Positions 1 through 8,781 of a DNA stretch of 42,866 bases are shown here, one piece after another (position 1 is the stretch's first letter; each line of letters begins with the position of its first letter). Position numbers and translations under genes: made by a program. Source of the stretch: an uncultured Clostridia bacterium (lineage in GTDB: Bacteria; Bacillota; Clostridia; TANB77; CAG-508); assembly GCA_934177725.1 (NCBI GenBank), contig CAKPPO010000015.1, forward strand, positions 1 through 42,866, in the 5' to 3' direction. The notes beneath the pieces are model-generated. The model was given only the letters and a program-made list of their open reading frames with translations. It did no database searches and was not told the DNA's origin.

Positions 1-1170
1 TTCTGTTGTCCATTCATACGTATTTGATGCCATATCATTTATTTTACATACTTCATCTCCATTTACTCCTGTATTTGCTAATGAAGAATTTATCCCCGTT
101 ACTTCTTGATATGAATAATCTACATCTCCTGAGAAATTCTGAATATATACTATTGCTGTATCCCATGCATAACTATTTACTAAATCCGTTGTTGCTGTAG
201 TATATAATCCTCTACTTGCTGTTGCAGAATCTATTTGTGTCATATGATTCCATAACATTCCTTCTGTTTTTGTGGTACTATCAGATGTTGCAGGTGTTCC
301 TATTGAAACTTTTGAATTTGCCTTTCCATCAGTTCCATAGCTTGCTTCGTAACGTGCTATATAGTAGCCTCCATTTGCTTTTACACTATCTATAAATCCC
401 TTTAAATTTAATGCTGTTGTATTTAAGCCATCGGTACCATAACTTGCTATTCCTGTTCTTGATACCGTCAACTCTTTAAAGTACGAATCTATTACTACTT
501 CTTGCGTATAATTTTCTGCATTTTGTTTTAATATTGGTGTTCCTTTTGCAAGTACTGTTCCATCAGTTCCTTTGTCATTTGTTCCATCTGCAAACGTATA
601 TCTTCCAAGTGTTATATCTACTGTTGTCCCATCTGCTTTCTTTATTCCTGTTCCTACTGGTACCCATACATATTGGTTTCCTCTATTATTTCCAATTCCC
701 TCTATTATATCATTATCTTCTATTACTATTCCCTCTGTTACATTTATTCCACTGTCTTGCGCTATTTTGAAACCTTCTGGTACTTTTATTAAGTTTCCGT
801 TGCTGTCTTTTAAAGTTGTTGGTGCTGTCATATATGTTCCTGCATCTCTACTTTTTTCTATCTCTGATTTTTCTGCTGGTGGATTTACTGTACCTCCACT
901 CGTTCCCATTTCTTCAAGATATTTGGCTGTTTCGTTTAATCCTATTTCTTCATTTTGTTTTGCTTGTTCTGTTGTTGTTTTAGCTTGTTTTGCTTTTGTT
1001 ATTATTCCATTTTCTCCTAATATTAAATTTATACTTATTCCTGCTAATATTATAAGTACTATTATTGTTATTACTAATGCTATTAATGTTATACCTTTTA
1101 TATTTCTTAGCATTATTACGTTTTTCTCTTTATTTAAGTTTTCTATTTTACTTTTTTCTTGTTTTTTCAT
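1..1170 (-). CDS. Prepilin-leader protein with FGE/SUMF1-like domain (C-terminus cut by window edge)
   Basis: The reading frame is open from the ATG at 1168-1170 to the left edge, giving 390 residues of an incomplete protein. A strong AAAGGAGG ribosome binding site lies about 8 bases upstream. Residues 26-46 form a type IV prepilin-like leader (GITLIALVITIIVLIILAGI) following a lysine-rich start, so cleavage after Gly26 and N-methylation by a prepilin peptidase is plausible. A helical spacer (about 50-80) rich in Lys, Gln and Glu follows, then a Gly/Thr-rich region. YYIARYEAS near residue 270 and NDMASNTYEW just before the edge resemble the 'YEVT' and 'GNVWEW' signatures of the formylglycine-generating-enzyme/SUMF1 fold. 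In clostridial pilin-like surface proteins this fold is probably a C-type-lectin-like binding module rather than an enzyme. No partner pilus gene is visible. The leader is seen directly; the fold assignment is by motif; the role is unknown. Confidence 0.75.
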   Translation of the reverse strand, partial: MKKQEKSKIENLNKEKNVIMLRNIKGITLIALVITIIVLIILAGISINLILGENGIITKAKQAKTTTEQAKQNEEIGLNETAKYLEEMGTSGGTVNPPAEKSEIEKSRDAGTYMTAPTTLKDSNGNLIKVPEGFKIAQDSGINVTEGIVIEDNDIIEGIGNNRGNQYVWVPVGTGIKKADGTTVDITLGRYTFADGTNDKGTDGTVLAKGTPILKQNAENYTQEVVIDSYFKELTVSRTGIASYGTDGLNTTALNLKGFIDSVKANGGYYIARYEASYGTDGKANSKVSIGTPATSDSTTKTEGMLWNHMTQIDSATASRGLYTTATTDLVNSYAWDTAIVYIQNFSGDVDYSYQEVTGINSSLANTGVNGDEVCKINDMASNTYEWTTE

Positions 1171-1462
1171 TTAATTTATCCTCCTTTGTGTATTTCACAT
1201 TTACATTTATTTTCTGCTTTTTCCTTTTGTTTTATTCTTTTTTATTTATAAAAAACAACTTTTAGACATAAAATTATAGCATTCTATACCTTTCAATAAT
1301 TTCATTCTAAAACTTAAATAATACTTTTCAATGTACAATTTTATGTTTATAAATTGATACTTTTTATACAAAATTATTTTAACAATACTTTACTTGGAAG
1401 TCAATACTTTTTTCTTTTTTATTTAAAACTCCTACAAGAAAAAATTTTCTACCATATAAAAA
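1171..1462. other. AT-rich intergenic region
   Basis: No gene is supported between the pilin-like gene and the ftsH terminator. A TATAAT box on the minus strand (1273-1278) could be the -10 of the pilin-like gene. The only nearby TTGAAA (1291-1296) is just 12 bases from it, so the promoter is uncertain. Otherwise only A/T runs are seen. Confidence 0.4.
1180..1188 (-). promoter_or_regulatory. Strong RBS of the pilin-like gene
   Basis: AAAGGAGG on the minus strand lies just upstream of the ATG at 1170. It decides this start over the internal Met20, which would give a shorter, more classical prepilin leader but lacks a comparable RBS. Confidence 0.8.
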
Positions 1463-1496
1463 AACTGAAAAAGTATGATTTTACTTTTCCAGTTTC
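1463..1496 (-). terminator. Rho-independent terminator of the ftsH transcript
   Basis: A 14-bp stem (1463-1476 with 1483-1496, one G-U pair) with a 6-base loop is followed on the minus strand by a T run. It begins 5 bases after the ftsH stop. Confidence 0.85.
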
Positions 1497-1500
1497 TACT

Positions 1501-3303
1501 CTACTTAAATATCTCTTCAAATTCTTGTTCTGTTATTATTTCATTTTTCAATAATGTTTGTGCCACTTCATGAAGTTTGTCCATATGCTCAAGTATCATT
1601 TTTTGTGCTTTAGCATATGCAGTATCTAATAATATTTTTACTTCTGCACCTATTGCATCTGTATATTTTTCTCCAAGTAATTGTAATTCATATGGATCTT
1701 TATCTGGATTTATTGATATAGTACCAACTACATCACTCATTCCATATACTGTAACCATATCTTTTGCTATTTTAGTTGCTACTTCGAAGTCATTACTTGC
1801 TCCTGTTGAAATATCATTCATTATAATTTTTTCTGCTGCACGACCTGCCATTAATACAATAAGTCTTTCTTCCATTTCTGTTTTAGAAATGTAGTTTTTA
1901 TCTTCGTTTGTTTTATTCATTGTATATCCGCCTGCCATACCTCTTGGTATAATTGATATTTCTTTTACTGATTCTTGTGTTTCTAAATATCTACTTACTA
2001 TTGCATGTCCTGCTTCATGATATGCAGTTAATTTTTTATCTTTTTCTGAATATACTCTACTTGCTTTTTGAAGTCCTATTGTTACCTTTTTAAAAGCTTC
2101 TTCTATATCTTCTTGTTCTATTACTTCATGTTCATTTATTGTAGCTAGAATTGCAGCTTCATTTAATATATTAGCTAATTCTGCACCTGTTAAACCTGCT
2201 GTGTCTTCTGCTATTGTTTCTAGTTTAACATTTTCTGCTAGCTTTTTATTTTCGCTATGAATCTTTAATATTTCTTCTCTACCTCGTTTGTCTGGTACAT
2301 TTATTGTTATTTGTCTATCAAATCTTCCTGGTCTTAAAAGAGCTGTATCTAGCATTTCTGGTCTATTTGTTGCAGCTAAAACTATAATAGTTTCTTCTGT
2401 ATCAAAACCATCCATTTCTACTAATAATTGGTTTAGTGTTTGGTTATTCTCAGTTTCTGCACCACTTCCACTAGATCTTCTTGAACCTATTGCATCTATT
2501 TCATCTATAAATACTATACATGGTGCTACTTTTCTTGCTTTTTCAAATAATTTACGTACTCTTGACGCACCAAGTCCTGCAAACATTTCTATAAATTCTG
2601 AACCACTCATTGAAATAAATGGTACATTTGCTTCACCAGCTATTGCTTTTGCTATTAATGTTTTACCTGTTCCTGGTTTTCCATACAATAAAACACCTTT
2701 TGGAACTTTTGCTCCCATTTCATTGAATTTTTTAGGTTCTTTTAAGAATTGAACAATTTCTAACATTTCTTGTTTTTCTTCATCTAAACCTGCAACATCG
2801 TCAAATTTCACTTTTTCCTTTGTTGTTTCTGCGTCATATATTTTTCCCTTATCCCCAAGTCCTTGCATTTTAAATACTAATATGAATAAAACAACAATCA
2901 TTATAGTTGGTAATAATGCAAAAACTTTCTCTGAGATTGTAAGAAAAATATTTTCTGGATTTTGTATTAATTCTATACTATTACCTTCTGCGACTTTTTC
3001 TTGGATTAATTCTATAAATGCTTGTGTATTTGGTACTATAACTGTTTTTTCTTCTTCAACATTTTTTGGTTTTACTTTTAAAGAATTACTTCCAACTGTC
3101 ATTTCTATTTTTTCTATTTCACCATCTGATACTTTTTTAATTAAGTCTGTATAAGCAAGTTCTTTTTCTTCACTTTCAGAAGTCTTATTAAAAAATAGGA
3201 AATAACTTACAATAGCCAATATAGCTATTAAAATAACAGCTACTACACTAAGTAAGATTTTATTTCTCTTTTCATTTCTTCCATCTTTTTTGTTATCTTC
3301 CAT
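1501..3303 (-). CDS. ftsH: ATP-dependent zinc metalloprotease FtsH
   Basis: Membrane-anchored hexameric AAA+ protease that degrades misfolded membrane proteins and regulators. It is 600 residues, slightly shorter than the B. subtilis protein (about 637), the difference being mainly at the C-terminus. Visible elements: transmembrane segments at about 16-38 and 125-146 enclosing a small external domain; Walker A GKPGTGKT at 208-215; Walker B VFIDEIDAIG near 264-273; second region of homology ATNRPEMLDTALLRPGRFDR (311-330); zinc site HEAGH at 429-433; and a probable third ligand Asp in STGASND. The pore-loop motif normally read FVG is FAG here (241-243). The gene is last in a run with a DUF1189 protein (17 bases upstream), cysS and PBP1a, and is closed by a terminator. 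Confidence 0.98.
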   Translation of the reverse strand: MEDNKKDGRNEKRNKILLSVVAVILIAILAIVSYFLFFNKTSESEEKELAYTDLIKKVSDGEIEKIEMTVGSNSLKVKPKNVEEEKTVIVPNTQAFIELIQEKVAEGNSIELIQNPENIFLTISEKVFALLPTIMIVVLFILVFKMQGLGDKGKIYDAETTKEKVKFDDVAGLDEEKQEMLEIVQFLKEPKKFNEMGAKVPKGVLLYGKPGTGKTLIAKAIAGEANVPFISMSGSEFIEMFAGLGASRVRKLFEKARKVAPCIVFIDEIDAIGSRRSSGSGAETENNQTLNQLLVEMDGFDTEETIIVLAATNRPEMLDTALLRPGRFDRQITINVPDKRGREEILKIHSENKKLAENVKLETIAEDTAGLTGAELANILNEAAILATINEHEVIEQEDIEEAFKKVTIGLQKASRVYSEKDKKLTAYHEAGHAIVSRYLETQESVKEISIIPRGMAGGYTMNKTNEDKNYISKTEMEERLIVLMAGRAAEKIIMNDISTGASNDFEVATKIAKDMVTVYGMSDVVGTISINPDKDPYELQLLGEKYTDAIGAEVKILLDTAYAKAQKMILEHMDKLHEVAQTLLKNEIITEQEFEEIFK

Positions 3304-3320
3304 TATTCCTTCCTTTCATT

Positions 3321-4364
3321 TTATGCGTTTTCACCTTGTGCACCATTTTCCAAATCATCTTGTTCTTCTTCGTCTTCTTTTTCCTTTTTATTTTCTTCTT
3401 TCTTTTTCTCTTTGTTTTCTTGTTTTTTTCTTTCTTGTTCTTGTTTTTCTTTTTCCATTTCTTCTTTTACTTTAGCTTGTTCTTCTATTATTTTGGCTAA
3501 TTCTTGTTGATTTTTAATTACATCTGATTTTATCATTAATATTGCTGTTACTATATAAATACATGCTATTCCTACGTACATTATTTGGAAGTAAGTAAGT
3601 TTAAAACCTGTAAATGTATATATTAGAGTAACTACTGCATTTAATAAAATTGGTAATGTTAAGCTATGAATTGCTATTTTACACATTGCACTAAATCTAA
3701 GTCTTAGCCTCATAAACAATGCTGTTATAAAACCAAATATTGCTAAAAGTAATATATCTAACCAAATACTAATAAAATAAGCAATTAACATATATACAAA
3801 TGTAATTATAAAAAATCCTATATAAATCATTATTAAATTTGTTCCAGTAAAGAAATTTAATAAATCTTGTTTGTTGAAACTTTGTATTTGGTAATTTTCT
3901 GTTATAGTAGGATACGAATATTCTACCAATGTATTTTTGGTTGCTGTAGTTTTTATAATTATTTTATCGCCTAAAATGATTATTCCATTTTGTGTGTTTG
4001 ATATTTTTTGTTTATAATTATTAACATTTTCCTCTAATTGTTCATTAGTATCTATAATTATTAAATTAAATATTTTATCTTCATATTCTAATATAATCGG
4101 ATTATCTGTATCCATTTTTAATGTATTATTTTGAAATGTGAAGTTTGGTAAATCTGTTTTTACATATGATATTGCTTGTCCTATATCATCTTTTATTTTA
4201 TATACTGAGCAAAAAGATACTACTATAGTAAATAGAATTAGTAATTTTACTAAATATGCAATTACTATGCTCCATTTTTTGCTAGCTAGTTCTGGGTATT
4301 TTTCAAAATTTTTTATACTTATTATCATCTTCTTAAAAAATGGTAACTCTTTTTCTTCATTCAT
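3321..4364 (-). CDS. DUF1189-family integral membrane protein
   Basis: 347 residues. The N-terminus (FFKKMIISIKNFEKYPELASKKW followed closely by a transmembrane helix, about 32-52) matches the DUF1189 family pattern. A probable extracytoplasmic loop of about 100 residues follows, then four or five hydrophobic helices (about 175-280). The last 60 residues are an extreme Lys/Glu-rich segment (EEQAKVKEEMEKEKQEQ onward), predicted helical or coiled coil and unusual in length, ending in an acidic tail. The start has GGAGAG 6 bases upstream. It lies 17 bases before ftsH, so co-transcription is very likely, and a role linked to membrane-protein quality control is a guess from position only. The molecular function of DUF1189 is not established. 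Confidence 0.8.
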   Translation of the reverse strand: MNEEKELPFFKKMIISIKNFEKYPELASKKWSIVIAYLVKLLILFTIVVSFCSVYKIKDDIGQAISYVKTDLPNFTFQNNTLKMDTDNPIILEYEDKIFNLIIIDTNEQLEENVNNYKQKISNTQNGIIILGDKIIIKTTATKNTLVEYSYPTITENYQIQSFNKQDLLNFFTGTNLIMIYIGFFIITFVYMLIAYFISIWLDILLLAIFGFITALFMRLRLRFSAMCKIAIHSLTLPILLNAVVTLIYTFTGFKLTYFQIMYVGIACIYIVTAILMIKSDVIKNQQELAKIIEEQAKVKEEMEKEKQEQERKKQENKEKKKEENKKEKEDEEEQDDLENGAQGENA

Positions 4365-4517
4365 CTTTTGCTCTCCACTTCTTTATATAAAAATATTTTT
4401 ATTATAAACATTAGAACTTCTAGCATTTATATTGCATAGAAATCCTAATATTTATTTTTATATTTTAAATTAATTTTTATTTTTTATCTTTGTTATTTTT
4501 TTACTTTTGATTCTAGA

Positions 4518-5915
4518 TTACTGCTCTATTATTTGTCCTTCTTTAGTGTCTTTTACAGTATAACCTTTTTCTTTTAACAAATCACGAATTCTATCTGATT
4601 CTGCCCAATCTTTATTTCCTCTTGCTATTTTTCTTTGTTCTACTAATTCAAGTATTTCTTTTGGTAATTCTACTTTTTCTTGTTCTTCCAAATATTTTTT
4701 AGAATTTTCTAAATCTAAACCTAATATTCTATCAAATTCTAATAAAAGTTCTGCAAATTGTTTTGATTTTTTATTGTTTCTAACTACTTCCCATACAATT
4801 CCCATAGCAAGTGGCATATTTAAGTCATCATTTACTGCATCTAAAAATCTTTGTTTATATTCTTTTATTTCTTCTTCATCAATTTTTTCATCATTTTGTG
4901 AATGTGTTAAATATCCTTCACGTAATCTATTTAATGCTTTTTGTGTTGAAAGTGCACCTTCAAAAGTAAAGTTTAATTTTGTTCTATAATGTGCTGTATA
5001 GCAGAACATTTTGTATGCTAATGGTTCTATTCCTTTTTCTTGTAGTTGGTCTAATGTGTAAGTATTTCCTAAACTTTTTGACATTTTACCGCCATCTACT
5101 TGTAAGAATTCAACATGCATCCATCTTTTAGCTGGAACATGACCTGTGCAGCCTTTACTTTGTGCTATTTCATTTTCATGGTGTGTAGGTATATGGTCTA
5201 CACCACCTGTATGAATATCAAATTCATCTCCTAAATATTTTCTACCCATTGCAGAGCACTCTAAATGCCAACCTGGATAAGAAAGTCCCCATGGGCTCTC
5301 CCATTTCATAATATGATTTTCTGGTGCTTTTATCCATACTGCAAAATCATATGGATTTCTTTTTTCTGGGTCTACATCTACTCTTGCTCCTGCAATTTGG
5401 TCGTCCAAATTACGATTTGAAAGTACTGGGTATTTATCTAATTTAGAAATATCAAAATATATAGCTTTTGATGTTTCGTAAGCATATCCATTTTTAACTA
5501 AAGTTTTTACAAATTCTAACATATCACTAATATGATCTGTTGCTTTTGCTATTATTTCTGGTCTTTCTATATGTAGTCTTCCCATATCTCTGAAAAATAT
5601 ATCTGTATAATATGCAGCAATTTCATATGGATCCTTATTTTCTTTTCTTGCAGCCTTTTCCATTTTGTCTTCGCCTTCGTCTGCATCTGACTCTAAGTGT
5701 CCAACATCTGTAATATTCATTACATGTTTTAGTGTATATCCATTTTCTTTTAGAACTCTTCTTAATGTATCCATAAATACATATGCTCTAAAATTGCCAA
5801 TGTGTGCAAAACTGTAAACAGTTGGCCCACAAGTATATATACGTACTTCATTTCCCTCCAATGGTTTAAACTCTTCTTTTTGTTTAGTTAAAGTATTGTA
5901 TAATTTTAAGCTCAT
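4518..5915 (-). CDS. cysS: Cysteinyl-tRNA synthetase
   Basis: 465 residues, standard length for the class I enzyme that charges tRNA-Cys in the cytoplasm. Visible: CGPTVY near residue 29 with the first zinc ligand Cys; the HIGH-class motif AHIGNFRA near 37-44; WHLECSAM with the second Cys ligand; the HENEIAQS segment supplying His and Glu; and KMSKS (about 266-270) for ATP binding. The C-terminal anticodon-recognition domain ends in GNKDWAESDRIRDLLKEKG, typical of the family. AAAGGA precedes the ATG. The gene follows PBP1a by 16 bases and is probably in one transcription unit with it; the 153-base gap to the DUF1189 gene shows no clear terminator. Confidence 0.98.
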   Translation of the reverse strand: MSLKLYNTLTKQKEEFKPLEGNEVRIYTCGPTVYSFAHIGNFRAYVFMDTLRRVLKENGYTLKHVMNITDVGHLESDADEGEDKMEKAARKENKDPYEIAAYYTDIFFRDMGRLHIERPEIIAKATDHISDMLEFVKTLVKNGYAYETSKAIYFDISKLDKYPVLSNRNLDDQIAGARVDVDPEKRNPYDFAVWIKAPENHIMKWESPWGLSYPGWHLECSAMGRKYLGDEFDIHTGGVDHIPTHHENEIAQSKGCTGHVPAKRWMHVEFLQVDGGKMSKSLGNTYTLDQLQEKGIEPLAYKMFCYTAHYRTKLNFTFEGALSTQKALNRLREGYLTHSQNDEKIDEEEIKEYKQRFLDAVNDDLNMPLAMGIVWEVVRNNKKSKQFAELLLEFDRILGLDLENSKKYLEEQEKVELPKEILELVEQRKIARGNKDWAESDRIRDLLKEKGYTVKDTKEGQIIEQ

Positions 5916-5931
5916 AATTTTTTCCTTTCTT

Positions 5932-8544
5932 TTAAGCTGTTGTATTTGATTTTGTTGTGTTTGTATTTGTCGTATTATCTGTTGTTGTATTTTCTGTTGT
6001 ATTTTCTACTTTATTTTCCGGTTTGCTTAATTTATTTATTGTTAATGTAATAGTTTTTCCTTTTTCAACTTTTTCCTTTTCTTTAACACTTTGTGCTAAT
6101 ACAACATCTTCTTTTTTCTTTTTATCTTCACTATATTTAATGTCAACTTTTAATCCTTTAGCTTCTATTAATTTTTTAGCTTCTGTTAGTGTTTTTCCTA
6201 CTACATTTATCATTTCAACTTTTTCAGGAGCTTTGTGAACATCACAGTGTTCTGTTGGAATATTATATTTATCTCCTGCATTTGTTGACCATAAGTTTGT
6301 ATTTTCCTTTTGAGGTTTTACTAAATATGTTTCTTCTGTTACGTTTTTACAATATTCATTAGCTATTTTTCCAGAATCTTGACATATCTTTAATTTTGTA
6401 TGTCCTTCACATTTTCCTGGTAAATTACCTTTTACAAATACTTCTGACATTGTTCTTGAACAACTATCTGTTGCAATGCATCCAGAATCTTGACAAATTG
6501 TTGCAGATACAACATTACTTGGTTTTTTAAATCTTTCTGTTGGCAAGTTTTTGTGAATATCTTTCATAACAGCTGCCCAAATATTAGCTGCATTATTTCC
6601 ACTAAATACAGGATTTTCTGAATAATCAAAACCGAACCAAGTTGCTGCTGTATAATATGGTGTAAATCCGCAAAGCCATCTATCTACATAATTGTCTGTA
6701 GAACCTGTTTTAGCTCCTACATCCATATTTGACATGTAACATACAGATGCTGTACCAGAACGAGCTGGTGATTTTAATAAATCTTGTAATATATATGCAT
6801 TTGCTTCTGTCATAACTCTTCTTTTTTCTTGTTTTGATTCTACTACTACTTTACCATCTGTATCTTCAACTTTAGTATAGAAAATAGGTGTAATATATTC
6901 ACCATTGTTAGCAACAGATGCATATGCTGCTGCCATATTAAGTGGAGTAACATCTGCAGTACCTAATGCTAATGTGATAGATTCATGATCCTTACTTATA
7001 TCTATTCCCATCTTTGATAGGAATTCAATTGCATTTGCTGGTCCAACTTCTGCCATAATTTTTAAATGAACTATGTTTGATGATTGTGCTAATGCTGTTC
7101 TTATTGTCATTAATCCATTAAATCCTCCAGAGTTATGTGGATTATATCCTCCTCCAAAGCTTGTTGCAGAATCATCATAAACTGTACCTGCATTAATAAT
7201 TCCTTTTTCTAGTGCTGGTGCTTCACAAGCCAAAGGTTTTATTGAAGAACCTGTTTGTTTTCCACGTAATGCTCTGTTTATTCCTATAGCGTTTGAGTCT
7301 TCGCCAAGTCCGCCAACAGTTGCAACTACTTTACCTGTTGTATGGTCTATTATTACCATAGCTGCTTGAGTATGATTATTTAACTGTTCTCCATTTTTGT
7401 CTTTTGCTCTACCACTTTTTATGTATTTATCTTTTAAGAATTCCTCTTCCATTCTACCTTGAATTTCAGAATCTTGTGTTGTATATATAGTGTATCCATT
7501 ATTATAAAGCATAAATTCTGCTGTATCTTCACTTATGTCTTTTTCTGTTGCTATATCTTTAATAGCTGCTTGAATTGCTGCCATTGTATGATATGAATAT
7601 GAAATTTTTGATGCAATATTTCCTTTAGTAAATTCTAATCCATTTTCAACTTTTTCTACTGCTTTATTATATTCTTCTTCGTCTTTAATATACCCTTGAT
7701 CCTTCATTTGAAATAGTACTTCTTTAGTTCTTCTTTCAATTAAATCTGAGTGGTCATTTTCTTCGTCATAAGGGTTATAACTATTTGGTGTATTATTGAT
7801 ACCTGCTAAAAATGCACATTCTGCTAAGTCTAATTCATTTACCGGTTTGTTAAAGTAATATTCTGCTGCCATTCCTACGCCATATACGGTAGAACCCATA
7901 AATATTTTATTTAGGTATAATTCTAATATTTGATCTTTAGAAAGAATTTTTTCTACATTATATGCTCTTGCCATTTCTCTTATTTTTCTTTCTATTCCTT
8001 TAGCTCCACTATCAGCTTTGTCATTTTTCAAGTTTTTAATTAATTGTTGTGTAATTGTACTTCCTCCACCTGATTCTGAATCTCCTCGGTTAATTATGTA
8101 CATAATTGTAGCATATGCCGTTCTTTTTATGTCCACACCATTATGCTCATAAAATCTTTTATCTTCTATGGCAATAAATGCTTTAGGTAAATATTCTGGC
8201 ATTTCCTCAAATGTAACTATTTTTCTGTTTTCGTCGCCAGATAAGGTGCCTATTTGTTCTCCGTTTATATCTTTAATAATTCCATTTTGATTTTTTATTT
8301 TTAATTCTTCTTCTGTTAGTTTAAATTTATCACTAAAGAAAATTCCTGCTATAATTCCAGCTCCAATTAAAATTAATAATATAAATAAACTTAAAATTAT
8401 TAAAATAGCTTTCTTCAACTTTGGATGCTTTTTCTTTGTTTTTTTAGTGTTGTTACTATTTGCTTTATTTGATTTTACATTATATTTTTTGGTTTTAGTT
8501 TTATCTTCTCTATTTATTTTACTTTTGCCTTTTGAATTTGCCAT
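5932..8544 (-). CDS. Class A penicillin-binding protein (PBP1a type) with PASTA domain
   Basis: Bifunctional peptidoglycan synthase of 870 residues. Order: Lys-rich cytoplasmic tail (1-45); transmembrane helix (about 46-71); GT51 glycosyltransferase with catalytic Glu127 in IEDKRFYEH and GGSTITQQL (159-168); transpeptidase with SSIK at 433-436 as the SxxK motif; SSN at 488-490; KTG at 612-614. A segment with repeated Cys residues (683-767) follows the transpeptidase; it could form disulfides outside the cell. One PASTA domain (about 776-837) precedes a low-complexity Asn/Thr tail. PASTA domains can bind muropeptides or lipid II. The start has AAGGAGG upstream. It is the first gene of the leftward run with cysS, DUF1189 and ftsH. 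Confidence 0.96.
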   Translation of the reverse strand: MANSKGKSKINREDKTKTKKYNVKSNKANSNNTKKTKKKHPKLKKAILIILSLFILLILIGAGIIAGIFFSDKFKLTEEELKIKNQNGIIKDINGEQIGTLSGDENRKIVTFEEMPEYLPKAFIAIEDKRFYEHNGVDIKRTAYATIMYIINRGDSESGGGSTITQQLIKNLKNDKADSGAKGIERKIREMARAYNVEKILSKDQILELYLNKIFMGSTVYGVGMAAEYYFNKPVNELDLAECAFLAGINNTPNSYNPYDEENDHSDLIERRTKEVLFQMKDQGYIKDEEEYNKAVEKVENGLEFTKGNIASKISYSYHTMAAIQAAIKDIATEKDISEDTAEFMLYNNGYTIYTTQDSEIQGRMEEEFLKDKYIKSGRAKDKNGEQLNNHTQAAMVIIDHTTGKVVATVGGLGEDSNAIGINRALRGKQTGSSIKPLACEAPALEKGIINAGTVYDDSATSFGGGYNPHNSGGFNGLMTIRTALAQSSNIVHLKIMAEVGPANAIEFLSKMGIDISKDHESITLALGTADVTPLNMAAAYASVANNGEYITPIFYTKVEDTDGKVVVESKQEKRRVMTEANAYILQDLLKSPARSGTASVCYMSNMDVGAKTGSTDNYVDRWLCGFTPYYTAATWFGFDYSENPVFSGNNAANIWAAVMKDIHKNLPTERFKKPSNVVSATICQDSGCIATDSCSRTMSEVFVKGNLPGKCEGHTKLKICQDSGKIANEYCKNVTEETYLVKPQKENTNLWSTNAGDKYNIPTEHCDVHKAPEKVEMINVVGKTLTEAKKLIEAKGLKVDIKYSEDKKKKEDVVLAQSVKEKEKVEKGKTITLTINKLSKPENKVENTTENTTTDNTTNTNTTKSNTTA

Positions 8545-8609
8545 TTCACTTCCTCCTTAGATTCATAAAATTGATAGGTATATTATATAATATAACGCTT
8601 AAAAATAAA

Positions 8610-8630
8610 AGGTTTTTTAGTAAAAAACCT
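8610..8630. repeat. Perfect palindrome AGGTTTTTTA-G-TAAAAAACCT
   Basis: A 10-bp-arm palindrome with a single central base lies upstream of the PBP1a gene and is followed by an A run on the plus strand. It could be a weak terminator or a regulatory dyad; the loop is too small for a classical terminator. Confidence 0.5.
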
Positions 8631-8638
8631 AAAAAAAA

Positions 8639-8744
8639 CAGAATTAAGATTTTGTACGCAGTGTAAACTGCTACATAATCTAATTCCTGCCATATTTATA
8701 TTCTACAGAAATTTATCATACTATGATAAATTTCCTAGAATATA
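8639..8744. repeat. Two adjacent long imperfect hairpins
   Basis: The first hairpin spans about 8639-8691: inner GCAGT/ACTGC, then TGTA/TACA and AGATT/AATCT with small bulges. The second pairs 8697-8705 with 8736-8744 (TATATTCTA/TAGAATATA), has an internal loop, then pairs 8709-8720 with 8722-8733 (12 bp, one unpaired base). Neither is explained by a gene. They could be a structured RNA, a processing site or a miniature repeat element. Confidence 0.55.
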
Positions 8745-8774
8745 AAAAAATTCTCAGCTTTTTTCAGCTGAGAA
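8744..8774 (-). terminator. Rho-independent terminator of rny
   Basis: A 9-bp stem (8751-8759 with 8766-8774, TTCTCAGCT/AGCTGAGAA) with a 6-base loop is followed on the minus strand by seven T residues. It lies 8 bases after the rny stop. Confidence 0.92.
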
Positions 8775-8781
8775 TTTTCTT

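Noticed and set aside
534..1265. Long plus-strand frames opposite the pilin-like gene
   Set aside because: They are the complement of the real minus-strand gene, biased in Leu and Phe as such shadows usually are.
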